Shown here one piece after another: positions 38,649-47,205 of a stretch of 64,000 bases of DNA (its first letter is position 1; each line of letters opens with the position of its first letter). Under the pieces are notes generated by a model. The model saw nothing but the letters and a program-made list of their open reading frames with translations. It ran no database searches and had not been told where the DNA came from. This stretch comes from Psychrobacillus vulpis (GTDB taxonomy: Bacteria > Bacillota > Bacilli > Bacillales_A > Planococcaceae): NCBI RefSeq assembly GCF_006861825.1, contig NZ_VDGI01000014.1, positions 1 to 64,000 on the forward strand. The letters are read 5' to 3'. The position numbers and the translations under genes were made by a program.

Positions 38649-39745
38649 AATATATATTCCTCCAATTCGTTATTTAAAGTAATTTTTGAAAGTTCTGTTC
38701 GAACCGTTTCTGATGATAGCAATGTTTTACTTGCATTCACCATTCCTGCATTTACTGCTAACTTCATGTCAGTTCCTTCTGTCCAGGCATGAAGAGTTCC
38801 TGAAACAAAAGCATCTCCTGCACCCGTAACGTCCACAACCTCATCAACTTTAATAGCAGGGACAAATGTAGGGGGTAGAGACTCACTAGCATACATAACG
38901 CCTTTACTACCATTTGTTACAATGACATGCTTTACACCCTTTTGCACGAATGCTTCCGCTGCTTTTTCCCAAGCTTTATTATCAGCCATCTTCATCTGTA
39001 AATACGTTTCAGCTTCATCTCTGTTTATAAAGAGCCATTCGATTCCAATCAATGTTTCAGGCATTCTTTCCATTTTAGGAGACGAAACAGGGATAATTGC
39101 AAGCGGGATATTATTTCCAACAGCAAGCGTCTGTAAATATTCAATTACATTTTTAGGGCAATTCATATCAACGATTAATAACTGTGCATTCGTTAGATGA
39201 GATTCTTGTTTTTTCATATATTCAACGGTTAACTGATCATATATTTCCATATTAGCTAAGGCAAATAGCATCTCACCATGTGTATCTAAAACTGCCGAAT
39301 ATGTTCCAGTTGAATAATTTGCGAGCTTTTCTACCGAATATAAGTTCATCCAATGGCTAGATGTTTTTTCAATAATTTGATACTCCATATCATTACCTAC
39401 GACTGATAATAGTCGCACACTATGACCAAGTCTACCAAGATTTTCGGCAATATTCCTAGCTACTCCACCGACACTTTGCATACTGGTTGTCGGATTGGAC
39501 GTGCCCATCTGCAATTGATTTTTCACTAAATACTTTCTATCTACATTTGCACCACCGATACAAATAATTTCTTTGTTTTCGGGAAGTATATATGCCCTAC
39601 CTGTAATCTTTCCATTTTTTATTAATTGGGAAATAATATTTGCAACTGCTGGCCTGGACATATTAAGATCATTAGCAATTTCTAATTGAGACGCGTATGG
39701 ATTTTTTTTAAGGTACTGCAAAATTTGTATTTCCTTTGGTTGCAA
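38645..39745 (-). CDS. psuK: Pseudouridine kinase with N-terminal winged helix (PsuK)
   Basis: 366 residues. Residues 1-55 form a winged helix-turn-helix ([25 protein letters not shown]), and 57-360 a PfkB sugar kinase with GGANVD near the start and [12 protein letters not shown] (catalytic Asp) near 315. It phosphorylates pseudouridine for PsuG. The fused DNA-binding domain suggests that it also regulates its own operon. Start TTG 39745 with AAGGAGGG. Two AAACTTTTGTTT sites lie just upstream. Confidence 0.9.
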   Translation of the reverse strand: MQPKEIQILQYLKKNPYASQLEIANDLNMSRPAVANIISQLIKNGKITGRAYILPENKEIICIGGANVDRKYLVKNQLQMGTSNPTTSMQSVGGVARNIAENLGRLGHSVRLLSVVGNDMEYQIIEKTSSHWMNLYSVEKLANYSTGTYSAVLDTHGEMLFALANMEIYDQLTVEYMKKQESHLTNAQLLIVDMNCPKNVIEYLQTLAVGNNIPLAIIPVSSPKMERMPETLIGIEWLFINRDEAETYLQMKMADNKAWEKAAEAFVQKGVKHVIVTNGSKGVMYASESLPPTFVPAIKVDEVVDVTGAGDAFVSGTLHAWTEGTDMKLAVNAGMVNASKTLLSSETVRTELSKITLNNELEEYIL

Positions 39746-39767
39746 AATCTTACCCTCCTTTCAATAC

Positions 39768-39798
39768 AAACTTTTGTTTTAATTATAAACTTTTGTTT
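39768..39798 (-). promoter_or_regulatory. Paired operator candidate upstream of psuK
   Basis: AAACTTTTGTTT occurs at 39768-39779 and 39787-39798, 19 bp apart (about two helical turns). Each has AAAC/GTTT ends. Position is 23 to 53 bases before the psuK start. Candidate site for the kinase's own winged helix; inference only. Confidence 0.5.
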
Positions 39799-39839
39799 GA
39801 AAAAGTCAAAAGAAAAACTGACAACAATTTTGTTGTTAG

Positions 39840-40098
39840 CGCAGATTACCGGCTAACTCTAAAAAATAGAATGGCTACAATCTTTTTTTAAAGTTAGGTT
39901 TCCGAAGCTTATCGCGGGAGAAATACCAAGCCGATTCGTCGTCAATATGCCCCCGCTGGAGTCGAAGAGCACTAGTTGATTGGGGCAGAGACGATGACTC
40001 CTACGGGAGTAGCGTGAGTCTTGAGACCCTGCTGGGAGCATTGCGAGGGCACTATAACCAACTTTGCCAGACAGGGTTGTGCATAACCTAATAGATAA
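39840..40098. repeat. Decayed GC-rich repeat fragments, left part of cluster 4
   Basis: No gene between psuK and motB (39746-41173). This part holds degenerate pieces with GACTCCTACGGGAGTAGCG and GAGACCCTGCTGGGA, related to the B repeat. Confidence 0.6.
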
Positions 40099-40213
40099 GA
40101 AAATCGTTGAAATGGCTCCCTTTCCGCGGGCGTTGCCTTAGCCTCCTCGCTGCGCTGTGGGGTCTTCGGCTAACGCTATTCCCGCAGGAGTGTCGCCATT
40201 TTCAACGATTTTT
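40099..40213. repeat. Intact 115-bp palindromic repeat (type B)
   Basis: Uninterrupted copy with ends GAAAATCGTTGAAATGGC and GCCATTTTCAACGATTTT. The whole unit can fold into one long hairpin. Used as reference length for the interrupted copies. Confidence 0.88.
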
Positions 40214-40393
40214 TAGAAATGAAATAGTATTTATTATCTTAAAAAATAGAAATTTTTCAATGCCCGCTTTACACTACACGGGATCTTGGAGACTCCTTTT
40301 TTCCGGAGTCTAGTCCTTATAATCAGCTTTGTCAGACGTAGTTGTATAATAACCCCAGTAAATAAGAAAATCGTTGAAATGGCTCCCTTTCCG

Positions 40394-40553
40394 GAGGCCA
40401 CTGAAAAAGTCACTTTTTTTCAAAAAATAAAAACGAAATCCCATAATTCCTTCACTTTTTAGGGTGTTTATGGGGACGTCATGCCAATTTTGATACAAAT
40501 ATACTTCTCAAGTGGTGACTTTATTTTCTGAATTTTGGTTTTTCAGTGGCCTC
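40394..40553. mobile_element. 160-bp MITE-like insert (type C, copy 1)
   Basis: From GAGGCCACTGAAAAA to TTTTTCAGTGGCCTC, flanked by CCTTTCCG at 40386-40393 and 40554-40561. Near-identical in sequence and equal in length to 62214-62373. Confidence 0.85.
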
Positions 40554-40588
40554 CCTTTCCGCGGGCGTTACCTCAGCCTCCTCGCTTC

Positions 40589-40886
40589 GAGGCCACTGAA
40601 AAACTCAAAATTATTATTTTTATAGGAACTATGTGCTGTATTTCATTTAAAGAATTTAGCGCGACGCATGAGACTCCTGCGGGAAAGCGAGACAGACCCC
40701 GCACGAAGCAACAGAGATGAAGGAAGGCTAAGGGCGCCTCTTCCTGAGGCAACGCCTTCATGACCAACATCGTGTTGGCCTGAGGAGGCTCGTCGCTCGC
40801 CCGCGGAAAGCGAATGCCAAAGCGCTAAATTCTCTTAGGACTATTTGATAGATAATTTATTTGAATGACACTTTTTCAGTGCCCTC
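40589..40886. mobile_element. MITE-like insert (type A, copy 5) with extra internal segment
   Basis: 298 bp from GAGGCCACTGAAAAA to TTTTTCAGTGCCCTC. Left flank CTCGCTTC; right flank reads CATCGCTTC, so the duplication is imperfect. The core has about 60 extra bases with their own short inverted repeats (GACCAACATCGTGTTGG). Confidence 0.7.
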
Positions 40887-41089
40887 CATCGCTTCGCTGC
40901 AGGGTCTTCGGTTAACGCTATTACCGCAGGAGTGTTGCCTTTTTCAACGATTTTCTAGAAATGATAAAGTATTACCTTAAAAAATAGAAAGTTTTTCAGT
41001 GCCCTCTAACGTAGCAACTGAGGAGGATCAAGCCGCACCCGCGGAAAGCGTTCGCCCGTAGAGGAAATCAACTGGTTTAATTTTGAATA

Positions 41090-41136
41090 AAAAAAAGACT
41101 ATAGACAACTCAATTTTTTTGAGTTGTCTATAGTCT
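41090..41136 (-). terminator. Terminator of motAB
   Basis: Perfect 18-bp stem (41096-41113 with 41119-41136) ending in T6 on the minus strand. Confidence 0.9.
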
Positions 41137-41173
41137 GAACTGACGACGATTTTATTGTCAGCCATTTAGCCTC

Positions 41174-41941
41174 TTATTGAGGGGAATCGTTTAACGTTCC
41201 ATCTTCTAATACTCGAGGTTGAATTAAAACTTCCACACGTCTATTTTTAGCACGACCATCTTCGGTGTCATTAGAAGCTACTGGTTTAAATTCACCATAA
41301 CCTTTTGCACTAAAATAAAGTGGATCTATCGTTTCTTTGCTAACTAAAATTTTCAAGAAATTCACTGAACGCATGACACTTAGTTCCCAGTTCGAAGAAA
41401 ACTCACTGCTTGAAATTGGGATATTATCGGTATGTCCAGTTATTACTACGTTTCTTGGGGGGTCAAATACTAAAAGTTCAGCTATATCCTCCGCAATTTG
41501 GCGATATTCTGTCTTCACTTCTGCTTTTCCCATATCGAACAAAATACTATCTCGAATAGTTACTAGTAATCCTTCGTCTGTTAATTTAGTAGCAAACTGT
41601 TTTTCTAATTCATTAACAGCTATATACTCATCTACACTATCTTGTATTTCAGATAATGCTTTCTGATCTTCAATATAGGCAGTACTTTGCTCTGTCTCAT
41701 TTGTCTTATTTGGAGTCTTTGGAACATCAACTGGTGAAGGATTCTCCATAAAGCTCGTACCACCGTCAAAAATTTGGTTAAAAACTTGTGACATTTGTTC
41801 AAGTTTTTGCTGATCTACTGTACTAGTAGAAAAAAGTACAATAAACAGCGCTAACAATAATGTCAATATATCTGCGTAGGGAATAAGCCAAGATTCATCT
41901 ATATGCTCTTCTCCCTTATGCTTTCTACGCTTCTTAGCCAA
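41174..41941 (-). CDS. motB: Flagellar motor stator protein MotB
   Basis: 255 residues. Basic N-terminus, one membrane helix with the proton-binding Asp in WLIPYADILTLLLALF (about 22-37), then an OmpA-like peptidoglycan-binding domain with VVITGHTDNIPI and SAKGYGEFKPVASN. With MotA it forms the stator. Start TTG 41941 has GGGAGG 6 bases before and overlaps the motA stop by 8 bases; the GTG 15 bases earlier lacks a ribosome site. The lack of a polar tail and the PYAD motif suggest proton rather than sodium coupling; uncertain. Confidence 0.95.
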   Translation of the reverse strand: MAKKRRKHKGEEHIDESWLIPYADILTLLLALFIVLFSTSTVDQQKLEQMSQVFNQIFDGGTSFMENPSPVDVPKTPNKTNETEQSTAYIEDQKALSEIQDSVDEYIAVNELEKQFATKLTDEGLLVTIRDSILFDMGKAEVKTEYRQIAEDIAELLVFDPPRNVVITGHTDNIPISSSEFSSNWELSVMRSVNFLKILVSKETIDPLYFSAKGYGEFKPVASNDTEDGRAKNRRVEVLIQPRVLEDGTLNDSPQ

Positions 41942-42728
41942 GGCCAGCCTCCCCACTTTCGCTTAAAATTTTCTTGCGATCTGACATGGACAAATATGAA
42001 GCAAGCTTTTGTTCAATAACTCTTGGTGCATCTCCTTCTAAAACAGAAAGAATTCCTTCTAACATCATCATTTTTTGACGAACCTCTTGTTGAGATTTAC
42101 GTTTTAATTTATTTGCAAATGGATGCCAAATAACATATCCGGTGAAAATCCCCATTAGTGTCGCAACAAAGGCAGCTGAAATGGCATGTCCTAGTGCATC
42201 AATATCATTTAAATTCGACAAAGCAGCGATCAAACCAATAACAGCTCCAAGTACTCCTAGAGTAGGAGCATATGTACCCGCTTGAGAAAAAATTTGAGCC
42301 CCTCCAATATGTCTTTCTTCTAATGCTTCAATTTCTTCCGTTAATACATCGCGAATATAATCTGCATTTTGTCCATCAATTGCTAATGTCAAACCGTTTT
42401 TCAAAAACTCATCTTCTACATCTGTAATTTTACTTTCTAATGCAAGCAAACCTTCTCTTCGAGCCAAATCTGCCCAGCTCGAGAACATTTTAATAACTTC
42501 TCCATCGTCTACTAATTTTTTATCTTTGAAAAGAACTCCAAAAAGTCTCGGTATTCTTTTCAACTCATTCATAGGAAATGCAATTGTAACAGCAGCAACA
42601 GTTCCAAAGATGATAATCAATATAGCAGCAGGATTTAAAAGAGCATCTGGAGTTACTCCTTTTAGAAACATCCCGACCAATAAAGCAACAATCCCAACGA
42701 TTAGACCAATAACTGTAGACTTATCCAT
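41934..42728 (-). CDS. motA: Flagellar motor stator protein MotA
   Basis: 264 residues with four membrane helices (two near the N-terminus, two around 150-210) and a large cytoplasmic loop that contacts FliG. Conserved YAPTLGVLGAVIGLI and the basic R/E cluster in LARREGLLALES. First gene of motAB, with a sigma-D promoter 33 bases upstream. ATG with GGGGG. Confidence 0.95.
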   Translation of the reverse strand: MDKSTVIGLIVGIVALLVGMFLKGVTPDALLNPAAILIIIFGTVAAVTIAFPMNELKRIPRLFGVLFKDKKLVDDGEVIKMFSSWADLARREGLLALESKITDVEDEFLKNGLTLAIDGQNADYIRDVLTEEIEALEERHIGGAQIFSQAGTYAPTLGVLGAVIGLIAALSNLNDIDALGHAISAAFVATLMGIFTGYVIWHPFANKLKRKSQQEVRQKMMMLEGILSVLEGDAPRVIEQKLASYLSMSDRKKILSESGEAGLG

Positions 42729-42760
42729 TCATTTACCCCCACATTCTATTTCTTTGATTT

Positions 42761-42786
42761 ATTTCGGCTATTTTATTCAGATTTTA
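42761..42786 (-). promoter_or_regulatory. Sigma-D promoter of motAB
   Basis: Minus strand TAAA (42783-42786), 14-bp spacer, GCCGAAAT (42761-42768), one base off the flagellar sigma-D consensus GCCGATAT. Confidence 0.75.
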
Positions 42787-42919
42787 ATAACAAACTATCT
42801 TTCCTCCAATATAATTTCATGAAATATGAACAATATCTGATTTTTCTTGAATAATGCTGATTGATAAACCGTCCCTAAAACTGATATTATGAAATTAATT
42901 ACAGAAAGGGAGTATGAGA

Positions 42920-44152
42920 ATGTCAACTTTTAATCAAAAACTAGAAAAGTATGCTGCATTGGCTGTAGAAGTAGGGGTAAATATACAGCCTGGTCAAAAC
43001 TTATATATTGCTGCATCTATTGATAGTGTAGAACTTGTTAGACTTGTTACAAAAAAAGCGTATGAAATTGGGGCAAATCAAGTATTCGTCGATTTTTCAG
43101 ATGATGAAATCACTCGTTTACGTTATGATCTAGCTCCTAAAGAATCCTTTGAGTCCTTCCCTTCATGGAAGGTTCAAGAAAGAGAGCAACTTGCTGAGCA
43201 AGGAGCTGCTTTTATGAGCATTATGAGTCAAAGTCCAGATCTTCTAAAAGGTGTGGATACGAGCAAGATTGCTGCATTCCAAAAAGCAACTGGAACTGCA
43301 CTTAGTAAATACCGTCAATATGTCCAATCAGATAAAATAAGCTGGACAGTTATTGCGTCACCTTCAAAAGAATGGGCTAAAAAGGTTTTCCCGAATGTTG
43401 CTGAAGAAGAACAAGTTTCTGCACTTTGGGATGCTATTTTTAAAGCAGTGCGTGCAGACTTAGAAGATCCAGTAGCAGCTTGGAAAGAGCATGATATACT
43501 TTTGCATACTAAAGTTGATTATTTAAACAATAAAAACTATAAAAAGCTTCACTATACTGCACCTGGAACTGATTTAACAATCGAACTTCCAAAAGGTCAT
43601 TTATGGTGTGGAGCAAGCAGTGTGAACGAAAAAGGAGAAGACTTCATGGCTAATATGCCAACCGAAGAAGTATTCACAGTTCCTTTAAAAACCGGTGTGG
43701 ATGGGTACGTAGCAAGCACAAAACCATTAAGTTACGGTGGGAATATCATCGATAACTTTAAGATTACTTTTGAAAGTGGACGTATCATTCAAGTAGAAGC
43801 AGAACAAGGTCAGGAAGTACTTGAAAATCTTGTTGCGACTGATGAAGGTTCTCATTATTTAGGAGAAGTTGCACTAGTTCCACACGACTCACCTATTTCA
43901 AATTCTAATTTATTATTCTATAACACACTTTTTGATGAAAACGCATCCAATCACTTAGCAATTGGTAGTGCATACGCTTTTTGTTTAGAGGGTGGAAAAA
44001 AAATGAGTCGAGAAGAACTTAATGAGAATGGATTAAATGAAAGTATTACGCACGTAGACTTTATGATTGGTTCAGACCAAATGGATATCGACGGTATAAA
44101 GGAAGATGGATCAATCGAACCTATTTTCCGTAAAGGAAATTGGGCATTTTAA
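42920..44152 (+). CDS. M29 family aminopeptidase
   Basis: 410 residues, AmpS/PepS (thermophilic aminopeptidase) family. Metal-binding residues are expected in NMPTEEVFT, DEGSHYLGEVALVPHDSPI, ASNHLAIGSAY and THVDFMIGS (about 250-380). It trims N-terminal residues from peptides in the cytosol. The second ATG (42920) is used because GGGAG is 7 bases before it. A paralogue lies at 56040-57269 on the opposite strand. Confidence 0.93.
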   Translation: MSTFNQKLEKYAALAVEVGVNIQPGQNLYIAASIDSVELVRLVTKKAYEIGANQVFVDFSDDEITRLRYDLAPKESFESFPSWKVQEREQLAEQGAAFMSIMSQSPDLLKGVDTSKIAAFQKATGTALSKYRQYVQSDKISWTVIASPSKEWAKKVFPNVAEEEQVSALWDAIFKAVRADLEDPVAAWKEHDILLHTKVDYLNNKNYKKLHYTAPGTDLTIELPKGHLWCGASSVNEKGEDFMANMPTEEVFTVPLKTGVDGYVASTKPLSYGGNIIDNFKITFESGRIIQVEAEQGQEVLENLVATDEGSHYLGEVALVPHDSPISNSNLLFYNTLFDENASNHLAIGSAYAFCLEGGKKMSREELNENGLNESITHVDFMIGSDQMDIDGIKEDGSIEPIFRKGNWAF

Positions 44153-44243
44153 TCACAACTCCTGAATTTCTATATTATTCTACTTACTTTCTATCTGAAT
44201 TTAGGCTATAATAATATTAACATGACTAGTGAGGTGTTTAATA

Positions 44244-44378
44244 ATGGGCTTATTCACAGTTACAGTTCTTGGTTTTGTAGTGTGTATCGGAATTACTGGG
44301 TATACAATTATGCATTACTTCGGTAAATCAATGAACTCACACGATTCAATCCAAGTTGATCCAAAAACTTCTAACTAA
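44244..44378 (+). CDS. Small single-pass membrane protein (44 residues)
   Basis: Translation starts MGLFTVTVLGFVVCIGITGY: one hydrophobic helix (residues 3-26), then a polar C-terminus ending DPKTSN. GAGGTG lies 8 bases before the ATG and a perfect terminator follows the stop by 6 bases, so it is a complete small gene. I do not recognise the family. Confidence 0.75.
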   Translation: MGLFTVTVLGFVVCIGITGYTIMHYFGKSMNSHDSIQVDPKTSN

Positions 44379-44383
44379 TACAA

Positions 44384-44413
44384 AACAACCGCAGAAAATG
44401 CGGTTGTTTTTTT
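44384..44413 (+). terminator. Terminator of the 44-residue gene
   Basis: Perfect 10-bp stem AACAACCGCA/TGCGGTTGTT with a T9 tail. Confidence 0.9.
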
Positions 44414-44635
44414 ATTTTAATAGTTTGTCATTACTTCTCTTTTTCCTTTCAATTGTGAAACAATCATATTTCGAAACAATGACAATCGAGTACTATTTTA
44501 TTATTTTATAAGCTTATTTTATGTATATATTACTATTATTTTATGAAATATACGTAAACTTCCACAAAGTAACAAATGGCAACATAACTTTTATCCTTTA
44601 TACTAAGGAAGTATGATTGAATTGGAGGAATTCAC

Positions 44636-45643
44636 ATGTTTTCAAATACTCATATTGGAATAGATTTAGGAACAGCAAATACATTAGTATATACAAAAAG
44701 CAAAGGCTTACTTATAAATGAACCTACTGTTGTTGCAGTAGATACTAAAACGAAGGAAATCATTGCGTTTGGAGAAAAAGCAAAAGAAATGATCGGAAAA
44801 ACTCCGCCTTCTATAGAAGTAATTCGTCCTTTAAAAGATGGAGTAATTGCTGATTTTGATATAACGACACAATTGTTAAAACTAATTATGCAAAAAGCTA
44901 GTAAAAAACTAGGTAGTTCTTTGAGAAAACCAACTGTAGTTGTTTGTACTCCTTCAGGTGCTACATCCGTTGAGAGAAGAGCAATTCAAGATGCTGTAAG
45001 ACACAGCGGTGCAAAAGAAGTACAACTTATGGAGGAACCAGTTGCTGCTGCAATAGGTGCTGGCCTTCCTGTAAACGAGCCAGTAGCTAGTATGATTGTC
45101 GATATTGGTGGCGGTACTACTGAAGTCGGGATAATTTCTTTTGGAGGAGTTGTTGCCTCCAACACGGTTAAAACTGCCGGGGACAAAATGGACGAAGCTA
45201 TTATTCACTATATCCGCAAAGAGTTTAATATATTAATTGGGGAGCCTACTGCAGAAGAAATTAAGAAAACGATTGGTCATGCACTATTACCTCATACAGT
45301 AGAAGAAATGGATATTAGAGGAAGAGATGTGGTTACTGGTTTGCCTAGAACGATTAATCTTTCTTCTTTACAAATTCAAGGCGTGTTAGCAGAATCATTG
45401 GAAACTATTTTAGAAGTAATCCGAGCGACACTAGAAATATGTCCGCCAGAACTTGCAGGAGATATCGTGGACCATGGTGTAGTTCTAACTGGTGGAGGGG
45501 CACTACTGAAAGATCTAAAAGAATGGCTTTCTAGCGTCATCGATGTACCAGTTCATATTGCTCCAGAACCTCTTCAATCTGTTGCGATTGGAACAGGAAA
45601 ATCATTTTTTATATCTGATCGAAAACAAAAAGTAGCGAAATAA
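44636..45643 (+). CDS. mreBH: Rod-shape actin homologue MreBH
   Basis: 335 residues, the length of B. subtilis MreBH. Actin-fold phosphate motifs [15 protein letters not shown] (6-20) and [17 protein letters not shown] (about 158), adenosine motif LTGGGALL (about 285). It forms membrane-associated filaments that guide wall synthesis. Distinguished from mreB by lack of mreCD downstream and by sequence resemblance to MreBH; Mbl cannot be fully excluded. GGAGG before the ATG. A hairpin-rich 3' element follows the stop directly. Confidence 0.85.
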   Translation: MFSNTHIGIDLGTANTLVYTKSKGLLINEPTVVAVDTKTKEIIAFGEKAKEMIGKTPPSIEVIRPLKDGVIADFDITTQLLKLIMQKASKKLGSSLRKPTVVVCTPSGATSVERRAIQDAVRHSGAKEVQLMEEPVAAAIGAGLPVNEPVASMIVDIGGGTTEVGIISFGGVVASNTVKTAGDKMDEAIIHYIRKEFNILIGEPTAEEIKKTIGHALLPHTVEEMDIRGRDVVTGLPRTINLSSLQIQGVLAESLETILEVIRATLEICPPELAGDIVDHGVVLTGGGALLKDLKEWLSSVIDVPVHIAPEPLQSVAIGTGKSFFISDRKQKVAK

Positions 45644-45646
45644 TAA

Positions 45647-45785
45647 ATGTGCAAGAGCACCTTTTCTCCGACATTCCTGGAGAGCTTAGTACTGCACGTT
45701 TGCTACTTCATTACCGTAGGATAATTTTTAGAGGGATGGAAGTGGCTATGCTACTTCCACCCCTCCTTTTTCTAACATCACCTAC
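45647..45785 (+). repeat. 3'-end hairpin element after mreBH (divergent copy D2)
   Basis: Starts 4 bases after the stop. Order: GCAAGAGC, then GCTACTTCATTACCGTAGGATAA, then GAGGGATGGAAGT paired with ACTTCCACCCCTC and a T run. The arrangement parallels copies D3-D5. The rest of the 342-base gap to the next gene (45786-45985) shows no gene. Confidence 0.5.
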
Positions 45786-45985
45786 TAAATTCGAGCTAAG
45801 TTTGGGAGTTACACTTGTTCAAAAGAAATTCAGTATTACTACATATCTAACTATCCACAACATTAACAAAGATTATGCAATTTAGCGAAAAAGTAGTTTC
45901 ATTCAGTAACAATTCAATCAAAATAGAGGAAATCTCTTCTCCAATCATATAAAATAAAAAGATGAAATTATGAAGGGGGAATTCT

Positions 45986-46555
45986 ATGCCTAGTTTACAT
46001 GAGATATTAGCCTACAATGAAGACTTTGTGAAAAACAAAGAGTATGAGCCATTTATAACTACGAAGTTTCCAGATAAACGAATTGTTATATTAACGTGTA
46101 TGGATACAAGGCTTGTTGAGTTGCTACCAAAATCCATGAATTTTAAAAATGGGGATGTTAAAATAGTAAAAAGCGCAGGAGCTGTTATTAATCATCCTTT
46201 TGGTGGTATTATGCGTAGCCTAATCGTTGCTGTTTATGAACTTCAGGCAGATGAAATTTATGTAATTGGTCATTATGATTGTGGTATGAGCTCTATTCAA
46301 ACTGATAAGATTATCGACAAAATGAATTCAAGAGGGGTAGATCCTCGCATACTTGAAATATTAAAGAACTCTGGAGTAAACGTTGAGAATTGGCTTGAAG
46401 GCTTTTCAGATGTAAAAGAAAGTGTTCAACATAGCGTTGATATGATTCGAAACCATCCTCTTATGATTAAAGATATTCCCGTTCATGGATTAATTATTGA
46501 TCCTACTTCTGGAAGATTAGACTTAGTGACAGACGGAACTATCGACCAAAAATGA
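45986..46555 (+). CDS. Beta-carbonic anhydrase, YtiB type
   Basis: 189 residues. Zinc ligands C38, H96 and C99 with the catalytic dyad D40-R42 (TCMDTRL, GHYDCGMS). Interconverts CO2 and bicarbonate in the cytosol. Resembles B. subtilis YtiB in length and in KFPDKRIVILTCMDTRLVELLP. ATG follows AAGGGGG. Single gene with a strong terminator. Confidence 0.93.
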   Translation: MPSLHEILAYNEDFVKNKEYEPFITTKFPDKRIVILTCMDTRLVELLPKSMNFKNGDVKIVKSAGAVINHPFGGIMRSLIVAVYELQADEIYVIGHYDCGMSSIQTDKIIDKMNSRGVDPRILEILKNSGVNVENWLEGFSDVKESVQHSVDMIRNHPLMIKDIPVHGLIIDPTSGRLDLVTDGTIDQK

Positions 46556-46576
46556 ATTATTTCCCAGGAAATCGAC

Positions 46577-46620
46577 AAAAAGTTGGTTATTCATTAAGTG
46601 AATAACCAACTTTTTATTTT
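46577..46620 (+). terminator. Terminator of the carbonic anhydrase gene
   Basis: Perfect 17-bp stem (46577-46593 with 46599-46615) and T-rich tail. Confidence 0.88.
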
Positions 46621-46653
46621 TCCATTAAACTTTTTTAAAATACTCTTACCTTT

Positions 46654-47199
46654 TCAGAAGTCTTGACTTAAAGAAGCATAGATATAATGATCTTCCCATT
46701 TTCCATTAATAAATAATAGCTTTCTTAGCAAGCCTTCTCTTTGGAACTTATTATTTTCTAACACTTTAATTGATCCAAAGTTTCTAGGTGATACATATGC
46801 TTCGATTCGATTTAACTGAACATGTTCAAATCCAAATAACTTCACAAGGTGGACAGATTCCGAAGCAATTCCCTTACTTGTAAATTGTTCATCTATAGAA
46901 TATCCGACAAACCCACTGGAAAAGGGCATCCTTTTTAAGCTATATAATGAAATACTGCCAATCATTTGGTCTGTTTCATGAGCAAACACACCAAAAGTAT
47001 ATTCTCTTTTTTCATTCATTAATGATAGCGACTCTCGAATTTTCTCTCGTTGAACGCTAGTTGTATAATAATCTTCTCGGTGTAAAGGTTCGTAAATAGA
47101 CCAATAGCCTTTATTTCTATATACGAGTTCAGCTAGGCTTGATGCATCTTTTACATTTAAAGTCCGCAAATAACAAGTATCACCTTCTAAATAGATCAA
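46654..47199 (-). CDS. GNAT family N-acetyltransferase (RimJ/RimL type)
   Basis: 181 residues. Typical RimJ/RimL layout: N-terminal YLRTLNVKDA, central MIGSISLY strand, acetyl-CoA loop region SKGIASESVHLV (about 110) and NRIEAYVSPRNFGSIKVLENNKFQREG (about 130-155). Probably acetylates a protein N-terminus or small amine. TTG start at 47199 with AGGGTGAAGG, 6 bases after the pepF stop, so it is co-transcribed. Confidence 0.87.
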   Translation of the reverse strand: MIYLEGDTCYLRTLNVKDASSLAELVYRNKGYWSIYEPLHREDYYTTSVQREKIRESLSLMNEKREYTFGVFAHETDQMIGSISLYSLKRMPFSSGFVGYSIDEQFTSKGIASESVHLVKLFGFEHVQLNRIEAYVSPRNFGSIKVLENNKFQREGLLRKLLFINGKWEDHYIYASLSQDF

Positions 47200-47205
47200 G
47201 CACCT

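Larger units (their letters stand above)
40366..40955. repeat. Type B repeat interrupted by two inserts
   Basis: Ends GAAAATCGTTGAAA (40366) and AACGATTTTC (40955). Contains the 160-bp insert at 40394-40553 and the 298-bp insert at 40589-40886. Removing both and their target duplications leaves close to one B unit. Confidence 0.8.
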
